8,977 bases of DNA from positions 1-8,977 of the forward strand of contig DFBZ01000128.1 of NCBI GenBank assembly GCA_002366835.1, read 5' to 3'. The notes beneath the pieces were generated by a model that saw nothing but the letters and a program-made list of their open reading frames with translations, did no database searches and was not told the DNA's origin. The DNA is from Gammaproteobacteria bacterium UBA3067 (GTDB lineage: Bacteria > Pseudomonadota > Gammaproteobacteria > Pseudomonadales > UBA3067). Each line of letters opens with the position of its first letter. The stretch's first letter is position 1. Made by a program: the position numbers and the translations under genes. This document shows, piece after piece, positions 1-6,425 of the stretch.

Positions 1-654
1 CCAGCTTACATTTTAATAATGACTCAAGAGAACGTGACGTTTATCTTTGGTATATTCGCGCCGCATTATGCCAACATGCGCTTGCAGGAAGTTGTGTATA
101 CCATGGAAATGGTGGCCACCTGCTGCTTGCTAATATTTCCACATTATTGCGTGTTAATGTCGTTGCACCGATGGAATATCGCTGTAAGGCGGTGATGGCA
201 GATCACGGTTATGGCCTAAAACAGCTGAAAGATATATTCATAATGTGATAAATGGCGCGGCAAGTGGGTACGTCATTTATATGGTGTTGACTGGCGTGAC
301 CCGTCCCTTTATGACTTAGTCATAAATCTGGAAAAACTGGATGTGAAAGAGGCATCTCAGCTAATTTCTCAAACTGCAAAATTACCCCGCTTCGCATATA
401 ATGACGAAACGCAGCAAGAGATTAACAATGCGTCATTGGTTTCAAGGGTAAGCCTTGAGTTAGCAAAAGGCGGGGAACTATTCACTAGCCAGCTAGATCT
501 TTCTGCTGAAAATAATGTATTAACTATCAGCGGCAAGGCGCGGTCAAGTGATGCGCGCAAGGCAATTGAGCGCGTTGCAAAACATGCAGTAGGCGATGCT
601 AAATTGTGCTTTAAAGTAGAAGCCGCCATGGATGAAATTTCTTGGCAGGTATAA
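1..654 (+). pseudogene. Cytidylate kinase-like protein with BON-like C-terminus, frameshifted, 5' end outside window
   Basis: Reading from position 3, an uninterrupted frame runs to about 224 and carries family-typical segments such as VYHGNGGHLLL and a basic helix (MEYRCKAVM). The sense then moves to the next frame for about 20 nt (227-244, ERYIHN) and again to a third frame from 247 (DKWRGKWVRHLYGVDWRDP, SLYDLVINLEKL), which stays open to the TAA at 652-654. Each shift is explained by one missing base. The pattern matches the cytidylate kinase-like family (Cytidylate_kin2 type, a P-loop kinase fold of unclear substrate), whose members often end in a BON-like region; here residues after about position 450 (LDLSAENNVLTISGKARSSD) look BON-like. 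The P-loop end lies left of the window. A GTG at 343 could start a 103-residue product, but no ribosome site is visible, so separate translation is unlikely. Two closely spaced deletions could also be sequencing errors. Family recognition is fairly sure; the broken state depends on sequence accuracy. Confidence 0.8.
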
Positions 655-675
655 AATCAAAGCCCTTGGGTATCC

Positions 676-730
676 GGCACTTTGGCATGCACATTGAAGG
701 CAATATGAGTAATGCCCTCAATGTAGTGCC
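676..730. repeat. Nested imperfect inverted repeat in convergent intergenic gap
   Basis: Inner arms CATTGAAGGCA (692-702) and TGCCCTCAATG (713-723) pair at 10 of 11 positions around a 10-nt loop. Outer arms GGCACT (676-681) and AGTGCC (725-730) pair perfectly. It lies between the decayed kinase (+) and the methyltransferase (-). No T-run follows on either strand, so it is a structured spacer or part of a 3' end rather than a standard intrinsic terminator. Confidence 0.45.
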
Positions 731-743
731 AAGCATCCTGAGT

Positions 744-768
744 AGCTTGGCTTGGCTAAGCTTTTTTT
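744..768 (+). terminator. Intrinsic terminator for the kinase-like gene
   Basis: AGCTTGGC (744-751) pairs with GCTAAGCT (755-762) around a 3-nt loop, with one G-T wobble, and runs directly into seven T residues (762-768). This is a standard rho-independent terminator for plus-strand transcription. It overlaps the last codons and stop of the methyltransferase on the other strand, so the same bases serve a coding end and a convergent terminator. Confidence 0.75.
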
Positions 769-1397
769 GCTACTCCCCGCATTACCGATGAAAACAGCGG
801 CAACATTCTTGGATGGTGATTTATTTCTTCAATTGTTTCGTAATCAAACCCCGCATTAGAAAAAACCGCTTTGGTATCTCTGTTTAAATTACAACCGCAA
901 GCCAGTGGCTTCCAAATTGGATTTATCCAATTTTGCATGCGACGCTTAACGCCGGATTTTGCATGTACATGCTCTAAAAATAATACACTACCACCGGGCT
1001 TTAAAACCCGATACATTTCTGCTGCGGCTTTTTCAGCATTGGGTATGGTGCAAAATACCAGGCATGCAATGGCGCTATCGAAGCTATTATCCTCATAAGG
1101 AAGGTCTTCACCACTGCCCACCTGCAGGTTATATTGCTCTCGTTTTATATTTAATTTTGATTTTTTATCTAGTTTATCCAGTTTGTTTTCGGCCATGCCC
1201 ACCATCGCAGAGCAAGGTTCTATCCCAACAACCTCATCAGCCTCGGCTGAATAGTGAGGTAAATTCGCCCCATTCCCCATGCCAATTTCCAGCACTCTCC
1301 CTTTTGCGGAGGAGACTAAATCAACACGTGCTTGCTGAATGCCAGCCAAGGCAATATCAAGCGCATAAGGGAAAATCTTATCTTCGTAAAAACTCAT
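756..1397 (-). CDS. Class I SAM-dependent methyltransferase (Methyltransf_11 type)
   Basis: This 213-residue protein transfers a methyl group from S-adenosylmethionine to an unknown acceptor. The glycine-rich motif I is VLEIGMGNG (residues 35-43), the acidic residue ending strand 2 is E60 (VVGIEP), the motif IV region is around FDSAIACLVF (106-115), and the post-motif segment is VLKPGGSVLFLEHV (131-144). The C-terminal part, with CGCNLNRDT near 167-175 and a later HHPRM, resembles the METTL7/UbiE-like small methyltransferases, some of which act on lipids or thiols. The fold is clear; the substrate is not. The ATG at 1397 has a good ribosome site (AGGGA) about 8 nt upstream. The gene lies 109 nt downstream of the peroxiredoxin-like gene on the same strand, so a shared transcript is likely. 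It is cytosolic; no signal peptide or membrane segment is seen. Confidence 0.9.
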   Translation of the reverse strand: MSFYEDKIFPYALDIALAGIQQARVDLVSSAKGRVLEIGMGNGANLPHYSAEADEVVGIEPCSAMVGMAENKLDKLDKKSKLNIKREQYNLQVGSGEDLPYEDNSFDSAIACLVFCTIPNAEKAAAEMYRVLKPGGSVLFLEHVHAKSGVKRRMQNWINPIWKPLACGCNLNRDTKAVFSNAGFDYETIEEINHHPRMLPLFSSVMRGVAKKA

Positions 1398-1461
1398 TAT
1401 TCATTCCCTAAAATCATTTTTTTATTATTGTGCGCGTCTCTCTTTATATGTCTTTCCATTG

Positions 1462-1491
1462 CTATAAAGACGAGCGCGCTTATAGTTTTTT
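1462..1491 (+). terminator. Weak terminator-like hairpin with T-run, antisense to the operon
   Basis: CTATAA (1462-1467) and TTATAG (1480-1485) can pair across a GC-containing loop and are followed by TTTTTT (1486-1491) on the plus strand. There is no plus-strand gene here for it to end. It sits in the gap between the two minus-strand genes and would stop antisense transcription entering the peroxiredoxin gene. The stem is short and AT-rich, so this is a weak call. Confidence 0.25.
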
Positions 1492-1506
1492 GTTATTCGT
1501 TTTTTC

Positions 1507-2043
1507 TTATGCGCTCACATCAAGCAGAATACTATCGGTGGAAACAGTATCTGCAGGGTGCTCGCCATAATTTACATAGGAAAACGTTTTGTCTTTATCG
1601 ATAATAAATGCGGCAGGAAGCTGTAACTCTTTACCTTCAAAGGCACCGTGCATATGGCCTTTTATAGTGGCCTCGCCGGCTTTCTTTAACACATTGGGGT
1701 TAAGCATTTTTAGAACGCCACCAGGCTGCACATCAAATAGGTCGTAAAGGTTTCGTTGTTCGTCTACCAAAATATCCAGAGATACGCCTTTACGCGTCAT
1801 ATATTTTTGTGTGCGATCGACGGTGCTTTCAAATACAACAATAAGTCTTAGATCATTCGATTGGTATTTTTCGATTTCTTTCTCTAACTCTGCAATACGC
1901 AAGCGAGTAAGCGGGCAGCCCAGAAACCTTAAAAATATAAGGCATACCGACTGGTCTTTGATCATATCAGCAAGGTTTATCTCCTCACCGCTTGTTAGTG
2001 TTGCAGAAAAGTCCGGTGCAGTATTTCCTTTTGAAAAGGCCAT
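1507..2043 (-). CDS. AhpC/TSA-type peroxiredoxin-like protein, single CP motif
   Basis: This 178-residue thioredoxin-fold protein opens with the family's typical start (GNTAPDFSATLTSGEEINLADM) and has the cysteine segment FLRFLGCPLTRLRIAEL, placing the presumed peroxidatic Cys at residue 43. Many relatives carry a CPxC pair; here the second position is Thr46, so an in-motif disulfide is not possible. Another cysteine, Cys34, is nearby. Peroxiredoxin-like proteins of this group are expected to reduce peroxides or act as thiol oxidoreductases, but members with a changed motif are poorly characterised and the activity is inference. The ATG at 2043 is preceded by AGAGGA about 7-8 nt upstream. It diverges from the GlxA-like regulator across a 152-bp gap and precedes the methyltransferase, probably as the first gene of a two-gene operon. 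No signal peptide is seen, so it should be cytosolic. Confidence 0.88.
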   Translation of the reverse strand: MAFSKGNTAPDFSATLTSGEEINLADMIKDQSVCLIFLRFLGCPLTRLRIAELEKEIEKYQSNDLRLIVVFESTVDRTQKYMTRKGVSLDILVDEQRNLYDLFDVQPGGVLKMLNPNVLKKAGEATIKGHMHGAFEGKELQLPAAFIIDKDKTFSYVNYGEHPADTVSTDSILLDVSA

Positions 2044-2195
2044 GCATTAATCCTCTTAATATTATTGTATTGGTGAGATCCATTGCGCAAAATAAATGGC
2101 TAATGGCGACAAGCCCTATTTTTTTGCTTTTTGTGCTTGGCCGCAAGGGCTTAAAGTGCCAATATAGTGCTGAATTTGCCAGATTAACCTAAAAA
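2044..2195. promoter_or_regulatory. Divergent promoter region between peroxiredoxin-like and GlxA-like genes
   Basis: The 152-bp gap separates two divergent genes and must hold both promoters. For the minus-strand operon a candidate is TTGCGC (2085-2090) with TACAAT (2064-2069) at a short 15-nt spacing. For the regulator, TATAGT at 2163-2168 is a possible -10 without a good -35. Arms AAGCCCT (2111-2117) and AGGGCTT (2146-2152) form a perfect inverted repeat with a 28-nt centre and are a candidate binding site. The regulator's ATG has no clear Shine-Dalgarno sequence. All site calls are by eye. Confidence 0.4.
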
Positions 2196-3203
2196 ATGAA
2201 AAAAATCATACTTTTTGCGCCAGATAATTGCATGCCCTCCACACTAACCGGCCCCATGGATGTGTTTTCATCTGCTGGCATATCATGGAACTTTATTAAT
2301 GCGCAAGCCCCTCAACCCTGCTTTGAGGTGGAAACAGTCACCAGTCATGGTAATAAAATTCGCTGCCATAATGGTATTGAATTTCCGGTTAAAAATAGCT
2401 GGCGTGATATCACCGAGGCGGATTTGATTTTTATACCCTCTTTCGCCGTTCTTGGCGTTGGCCCAACCTTACCGAAAGATCTTATTGATTGGTTTCAGTC
2501 CATGGCTGCAAAAGGGACAATTATTGCCAGTGTTTGTACCGGTGCTTTTTTTCTGGCTGGCACGGGGCTTCTCAATAATAAACAGGCTACAACACACTGG
2601 GCATTCCAAGATCTACTGAAAAAACAGTACCCTGATATTCAATTAGTGCGCACTCAAATTTTAGTTAACGATGGTGGCATCATTACAGCCGGAGGCGGAA
2701 GCGCTTGGCATGACCTTGTGCTTTTTTTAATTGAACATTTTTCAGGCTTGGAAGCGGCTAATCATGTTGCCAAAATGTTTTTGCTTGATCGCCATGAAAA
2801 CCCACCCGCCTCTTACGCAATGAGTTTGCCACCCTCTCACCATAGCGACAATGCAGTACTGGATGCTCAAAAGTGGTTGGCGACACACTTTGCTTCATCC
2901 AGTGCGATTAACGACGCAATTAGACACTCTGGCTTGGCAGAGCGAACATTTTATCGCCGCTTTAAACAAGCGGTTGGCGCTACTCCCATCAAATATTTGC
3001 AGCTCGTGCGTATTGAAAAATCAAAAAAATTACTAGAAGAAACGAATAAGGCAATTGAAGATATCGCCTTTCAAATTGGTTATGAAAATGCTGGAAGTTT
3101 TCGACGGGTATTTAAACAAGAAGTAAAGCTAGTGCCTGCAGAATATCGCAAAAAATTTAGATCTGGACTAAGGGAGAAAGAAGAGTCGGCGTTCGCAATC
3201 TAA
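2196..3203 (+). CDS. GlxA-like transcriptional regulator: DJ-1/PfpI domain plus AraC HTH
   Basis: The 335-residue product has the two-part GlxA build. Residues 1 to about 195 form a DJ-1/PfpI (class I glutamine amidotransferase-like) domain with the nucleophile-elbow segment SVCTGAFFLAGTGLL (Cys114) and a following TTHW (132-135). Residues from about 222 to 322 form an AraC-type DNA-binding domain with two helix-turn-helix units (about 238-259, GLAERTFYRRFKQ; about 287-309, IAFQIGYENAGSFRRVFKQ) and the usual P-x-EYRKKF end. In this family the N-terminal domain is thought to sense a ligand rather than to hydrolyse amides; known members control such functions as arginine or quaternary amine use. 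The ATG at 2196 is fixed by an in-frame TAA just upstream (2190-2192). The ligand here is unknown. Its position, divergent from the peroxiredoxin/methyltransferase pair and convergent with a flavin monooxygenase, makes those genes the first candidate targets. Confidence 0.93.
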   Translation: MKKIILFAPDNCMPSTLTGPMDVFSSAGISWNFINAQAPQPCFEVETVTSHGNKIRCHNGIEFPVKNSWRDITEADLIFIPSFAVLGVGPTLPKDLIDWFQSMAAKGTIIASVCTGAFFLAGTGLLNNKQATTHWAFQDLLKKQYPDIQLVRTQILVNDGGIITAGGGSAWHDLVLFLIEHFSGLEAANHVAKMFLLDRHENPPASYAMSLPPSHHSDNAVLDAQKWLATHFASSSAINDAIRHSGLAERTFYRRFKQAVGATPIKYLQLVRIEKSKKLLEETNKAIEDIAFQIGYENAGSFRRVFKQEVKLVPAEYRKKFRSGLREKEESAFAI

Positions 3204-3233
3204 ATAGAACTATGCAACATTCAGATTGCGAAC
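3191..3233. terminator. Perfect 11-bp inverted repeat at the convergent junction
   Basis: GTTCGCAATCT (3191-3201) and AGATTGCGAAC (3223-3233) are exact reverse complements around a 21-nt loop. The left arm overlaps the final codons and stop of the GlxA-like gene. No T-run follows on either side, so this may be a weak bidirectional terminator or an mRNA 3'-end stabiliser between the two converging genes. A role as a protein-binding site cannot be excluded. Confidence 0.5.
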
Positions 3234-3250
3234 ACAGACAGCCCTAAATT

Positions 3251-4387
3251 TTAGGAAAGTGACTGTTTAATATTTTTCGCAAGTTGATCCGACTCTTTTC
3301 TGCGAATATAAAAGTTACCGTAGACCGAGGTATTTACGCCCAAAAACCAAATGCCGGGATACTGAGGTGAAGATGCATCGGCATAAAATTTTGGAAAACC
3401 TCTTTCGTCGAGAATATCCAGATCACCCAATAATTTGTCCATACCCAAACCATAGCCTGTGGCGCAAATAATGGCATCGGGTTTTACGGTTTTTCCATTA
3501 ACAAATGTCACCGTATCTTCGTTGAGCTCTTTAATTTCAGGCATGGCCGCAAATTGGCCGCGCCGCAACGCTGCAACAAAACCATCATCCAGGGATGGCA
3601 CCATAAATTTTTTCGCAAATAGCTCGCCGGCACCTTGTTCTGGCAGGGGTACACCCAGGGCAACCAGATCACCATAGAACAGCTTCTGCATCACCTTTAT
3701 GGCCACAGAAATGACGGACAAAGGTAGGAATTGCATACGGGAGAACAGAGGCTGAATAGGGCCTAATAAAAACTTAGGTGCTATCCAGTTGCTATGTCGC
3801 ACCGAAAACCAAGACGGTTTTAAGTTTTCTTTCGCCAGGTGATTTCCGATATCAACACCGGAATTACCCGCGCCTACCAGAATCACTGACTTTCCTCGGT
3901 AGTCTTCAGCGTGCCTGAAGTCCCCTCCGTGAATCAGTTCGCCCTTAAATTTATCCCGACCTGGCCAGTCAGGAATATTAGGAACATGGTCTGAGCCCGT
4001 GCATACTACAACGTGTTTACATTCGATATTTTCCGAACCTACATCCACTAACCAGTGGCCATTTTCGCTTCGCTTAATAGACTTGGCCGCCGTGTTAAAT
4101 TCAATGGGCAAACCCAGAAATTTCACGTAATCCTCCATATACGTCACGTACTGGTCACGCGTAGGGTAAACGGGAAAGTCAGCAGGCAGTTTTAAACCGG
4201 GGATATCAGAAATGCTTTTGTGAGTGTTCAGAGTAAGCTGTTCGTGGCGGCCGCGCCAGGATGAGGCAACCTCGGCTGCTTCATCAATAATTCGTGGGGT
4301 AATTCCCAGTTGTTTCAAACGGTAAGCTAAAGCCAAGCCAGCGCTACCAGCACCTATTATCAATACATCTGTCATAAAACCGTCCAT
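3251..4387 (-). CDS. Flavin-containing monooxygenase-type FAD/NAD(P)H oxidoreductase
   Basis: The protein, up to 378 residues, has two Rossmann nucleotide motifs: GAGSAG (12-17) for FAD at the N-terminus and GAGNSG (172-177) for NAD(P)H in the middle. Between them FKGELIH (147-153) fits the FxGxxxH core of the FMO/Baeyer-Villiger fingerprint, and CATGYG (308-313) fits the late ATG motif of FMO and YUCCA-like enzymes. Such enzymes use NADPH and O2 to oxygenate N, S or carbonyl groups; the substrate here is unknown. At about 370 residues it is nearer to the short bacterial FMO/YUCCA-like group than to full Baeyer-Villiger enzymes. The ATG at 4387 lacks a ribosome site. The internal ATG at 4375 (fifth residue) has GGA 7 nt upstream and starts at the normal place before the first beta strand, so it may be the true start. 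The gene converges on the GlxA-like regulator gene. It is cytosolic with no signal peptide. Confidence 0.92.
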   Translation of the reverse strand: MDGFMTDVLIIGAGSAGLALAYRLKQLGITPRIIDEAAEVASSWRGRHEQLTLNTHKSISDIPGLKLPADFPVYPTRDQYVTYMEDYVKFLGLPIEFNTAAKSIKRSENGHWLVDVGSENIECKHVVVCTGSDHVPNIPDWPGRDKFKGELIHGGDFRHAEDYRGKSVILVGAGNSGVDIGNHLAKENLKPSWFSVRHSNWIAPKFLLGPIQPLFSRMQFLPLSVISVAIKVMQKLFYGDLVALGVPLPEQGAGELFAKKFMVPSLDDGFVAALRRGQFAAMPEIKELNEDTVTFVNGKTVKPDAIICATGYGLGMDKLLGDLDILDERGFPKFYADASSPQYPGIWFLGVNTSVYGNFYIRRKESDQLAKNIKQSLS

Positions 4388-4406
4388 TTATAATTTTTAG
4401 AAGTGC

Positions 4407-4434
4407 CCCTGATGGGATTCAGGGTACATTTTTT
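4407..4434. repeat. Inverted repeat with T-run in the monooxygenase leader
   Basis: CCCTGA (4407-4412) and TCAGGG (4419-4424) are exact reverse complements with a 6-nt centre, followed after a few bases by a run of T (about 4429-4434) on the plus strand. It lies 20-37 nt upstream of the monooxygenase start. Read on the minus strand it could be an operator or a leader hairpin; on the plus strand it looks like a weak terminator with no gene to end. Function unassigned. Confidence 0.35.
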
Positions 4435-4503
4435 CCCCTAGTCTGCGCCAGTAGTATCACTGCCAATAACATACTTATTTTGCCAATTCTAGAGGCTTAA
4501 TAA

Positions 4504-4976
4504 GGTTTTGCATTACACTCATATGCTTTAGCATCACCCAGTAAAAATACCTTAATAATTATGCGCTGCTTACCTCAGAGAGCGCGGTTGCCGGCCTCTT
4601 CGGGAATCGAAATACACCAAGCGCTAGTTATGCATCCCATATCCCTGAGTTTCAGTTTATTTCGTCGAACTTTGGCCGTGATAGGTATCTTGGTGGGCAA
4701 TTTTGGGATGCCCGCACGAGCACACTGGAAGAGCAGGCAGAGGGGCCATTTTTAAACCCCCTCGAGATAAACAATGCCACTAAAGCCGAATGTAGAAGGA
4801 CAACGTGGGAAGTTAGGTACAGAGCTTCCGAAATATAGACGACCTACACGCTTATTATCGAATATCCCGCCAGCTCAAAACGACGCCCAGGAAAGACGAC
4901 ACGCCCTTGGCTGCGATTCAAGCGCTGTCAGAGTCACCATCCCATATACATTCCGTTACACAAAGCATACAGTTTA
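4504..4976 (+). pseudogene. Relic of a di-heme cytochrome c peroxidase (MauG-like) gene
   Basis: No single frame encodes a protein, but three frames in turn give a recognisable order of MauG/CcpA-type segments. Frame of 4504: ALASPSKNT, the stretch after the first heme site, whose expected CxxCH appears decayed (GFALHSYA). Frame of 4566: TSESAVAGLFGNRNTPS, then GGQFWDAR, LEEQAEGPFLNPLEINN, ending at a TAG (4836-4838). Frame of 4774: VEGQRGKLGTELPK and SNIPPAQNDAQ, matching the next expected helix region. Frame of 4901: PLAAIQALSESPSHIHSVTQ, matching the AIAAFQ...SPxxxPFTSKY part. The C-terminal half with the second heme site is absent. Intact homologues are periplasmic enzymes reducing H2O2 or oxidising substrates through two c-type hemes. 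Two short open frames inside (4561-4755 and 4774-4977) are fragments of this relic, not genes. The family call rests on the GNRNTPS, FWDAR and LEEQAEGPFLNP blocks. Confidence 0.8.
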
Positions 4977-5002
4977 ATACATTATTTTATCTTTTATATA
5001 CT
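4974..5002 (+). promoter_or_regulatory. Possible promoter of the small lipoprotein gene
   Basis: TATACT at 4997-5002 is a good -10 match about 40 nt before the lipoprotein start. The region 17 nt further upstream (around 4974-4979, TTAATA) is a poor -35. The surrounding sequence is strongly AT-rich. This would place the promoter within or just after the end of the peroxidase relic. Confidence 0.35.
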
Positions 5003-5042
5003 ACGATAGCAGCCTCAACTTGATAGAAAAATAGGGTGTAAA

Positions 5043-5240
5043 ATGAAAAAATTAATCGCGGTTTTTAGCATGGCAATTTTGTTGCAAGCATGTTCTTTAG
5101 ATACAACAGGCGGCGCTGGTTTCTCCGCATCAGGTGAAGGAACAGTACTTGATAACAATGTATATGGTCAGACTGCAACACAAGTTGGCTTTGACAGCAG
5201 CCTGGGCGGATGGGAGCTAGGCGACGGAAAATTATTCTAA
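5043..5240 (+). CDS. Small glycine-rich lipoprotein
   Basis: This 65-residue protein has a classic lipoprotein signal peptide: two lysines, a hydrophobic stretch (LIAVFSMAILL) and a lipobox LQAC, giving lipidated Cys17. The residue after Cys is Ser rather than Asp, which by the usual +2 rule predicts sorting to the outer membrane. The mature part is only 49 residues, rich in Gly, Ser and Asp (GGAGFSASGEG, SSLGGWELGDGK), with no domain I recognise. The ATG at 5043 follows AGGG at about 7 nt, and the reading frame ends just before a strong hairpin, as expected for a monocistronic gene. It follows the peroxidase relic but shares no visible relation with it. The product could be a small structural or surface lipoprotein; the function is unknown. 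The signal peptide and ribosome site make it likely to be real despite its size. Confidence 0.72.
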   Translation: MKKLIAVFSMAILLQACSLDTTGGAGFSASGEGTVLDNNVYGQTATQVGFDSSLGGWELGDGKLF

Positions 5241-5271
5241 ACAAATTGTTTTAGATGCCAATATCTGTTGT

Positions 5272-5312
5272 TATCAGGCTCAGACATTGCCTTACACTGT
5301 TTGAGCCTGATA
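5272..5312 (+). terminator. Strong hairpin after the lipoprotein gene
   Basis: TATCAGGCTCAGACA (5272-5286) pairs with TGTTTGAGCCTGATA (5298-5312) over 15 positions with a single G-T wobble, around an 11-nt loop. It lies 31 nt after the lipoprotein stop. The following bases are T-rich but not a clean T-run, so it may act as a terminator or as a 3'-end stabiliser. Confidence 0.6.
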
Positions 5313-5403
5313 TTCGTTATTTGAAATCTGGCTTGGTTAATTTTATTTTTTCGAGTTTATTCTCACCCCTGTAGTCAGCTCCTATTAGAAGCTACTTCGA
5401 TTA

Positions 5404-5473
5404 AAAAAATACACGCCCCTGATAGCCAGAAGAGAAAACCAACCCACTGAAAGACTCGTGTTTTTTTATAGAG
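5404..5473. repeat. Long-loop inverted repeat with A-run and T-run arms
   Basis: TAAAAAAATACACG (about 5402-5415) and CGTGTTTTTTTATA (about 5457-5470) match as reverse complements at 12 of 14 positions, with some 40 nt between. It lies in the convergent gap between the lipoprotein gene (+) and the hotdog gene (-), where T-runs occur on both strands. It could act as a weak bidirectional terminator, but the GC part of the stem is only CACG/CGTG. Apart from this and the hairpin at 5272-5312 I see nothing else in 5241-5525. Confidence 0.3.
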
Positions 5474-5525
5474 AAACATTCATTCTTTATCGGCGGTTTC
5501 ACCCAAGACATCCACGCTGATCCGC

Positions 5526-6371
5526 TTACCCCACTATTCGAAACAAGACCTGGGCTTCCGCATAAAGAGTACCGCTATTTTCACCTACTATGCTCACATC
5601 TGCCACGTAGGATTCATTGTAAGACCACCGCCCTGTTCCCAATGCAAGTAAGGATTCATTTTTTAATTCGCTAAAATAATTAATATGCAAAGAAGGTGTG
5701 GAGCCTCGTGACATGCCTTCTTCGTTCATAGCCATGGTCGCCATAGCACCTGCACTATCACATAAGGTCGCGATAGCGCCGTCGTCAATGGTGCCCGCGC
5801 TATTTAATATGTTTTTGTTCTCGTCAAGACGGACAATGGACTTACCCTCTTTAACGTGTTGAATATTTAACCCTAAGTTAGCTGTAAAACCTCTCTGCGC
5901 CAGTAGCGGAGCCATAAAGCCTGGGTGCCATTCATCTGGGTAATAATCTTCTACTCGAATAGTGGCTGCGGGGCGTTCATTTTTTGCTTCGTTAGCCTGG
6001 CCATATCGTAATGTAACCAAACCTTTTGACACGACTTTGCCTTCTTCTGTTTTTACATCGACATCAACAAATGCCAGCTCTTTTCCCTTTTTAATTACTG
6101 TGGCTTCCGCTAAGACTTTCTCACCGCGAGCAGTGCTGGTAAAACGTACGGATTGATCAAGGGTACGCACTTGGTTGCGTTCTTCTTCGCTGATAAAGGG
6201 ATACAGAGCGTGTTTGGCGGCCATATTGATAATACTCATGGACGCCCCGCCGTGCAGGGTGCCGCCTAAGTTTAGAGTAAGCGCTTGCGGTGGAAAGGCG
6301 ACGATGGTTTTTTGTGTGCTTGTTTCACATACTTCTAGATTTACAAATTGTTCAAATGGGCTTAGTGGCAT
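5526..6371 (-). CDS. Tandem double-hotdog PaaI-like thioesterase family protein
   Basis: The 281-residue protein is two PaaI-type hotdog domains fused head to tail, about residues 1-125 and 145-281. Half 1 has the family loop NLGGTLHGGASMSIINMA with HGG at 40-42, but Asn49 where active PaaI enzymes have the catalytic Asp. Half 2 has NSAGTIDDGAIATLCDSAG with the Asp kept (Asp205) but HGG changed to DDG (196-198). The Asn before the loop is present in both (Asn34, Asn190). Hotdog active sites form between two units, so the pair may make one composite site; that is inference. Family members hydrolyse acyl-CoA or other acyl thioesters in the cytosol. The ATG at 6371 has AAGGA about 10 nt upstream. 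The gene lies downstream of the NRPS on the same strand, but a 749-bp repeat-filled gap separates them, so cotranscription is doubtful. Substrate unknown. Confidence 0.85.
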   Translation of the reverse strand: MPLSPFEQFVNLEVCETSTQKTIVAFPPQALTLNLGGTLHGGASMSIINMAAKHALYPFISEEERNQVRTLDQSVRFTSTARGEKVLAEATVIKKGKELAFVDVDVKTEEGKVVSKGLVTLRYGQANEAKNERPAATIRVEDYYPDEWHPGFMAPLLAQRGFTANLGLNIQHVKEGKSIVRLDENKNILNSAGTIDDGAIATLCDSAGAMATMAMNEEGMSRGSTPSLHINYFSELKNESLLALGTGRWSYNESYVADVSIVGENSGTLYAEAQVLFRIVG

Positions 6372-6425
6372 GAATGCGGATCCTTTTATTAATTTGGTGT
6401 TATGGGCTTCAGAGTTGAATCTGCC

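Noticed and set aside
343..654. Independent BON-domain gene starting at a GTG
   Set aside because: The same frame continues upstream to at least 247 with kinase-family sequence, and no ribosome site precedes the GTG. It is better read as the tail of the broken gene.
959..1604. Plus-strand open frames across the methyltransferase and peroxiredoxin region
   Set aside because: They are antisense to two clear genes, lack ribosome sites and have no recognisable composition or domain.
4561..4755. Plus-strand 64-residue open frame
   Set aside because: The overlapping frame encodes clear MauG-like blocks, so this frame is a shadow within the peroxidase relic.
4774..4977. Plus-strand 67-residue open frame as an independent gene
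   Set aside because: Part of it (VEGQRGK, SNIPPAQNDAQ) continues the peroxidase relic after a frameshift; it has no separate start signal.
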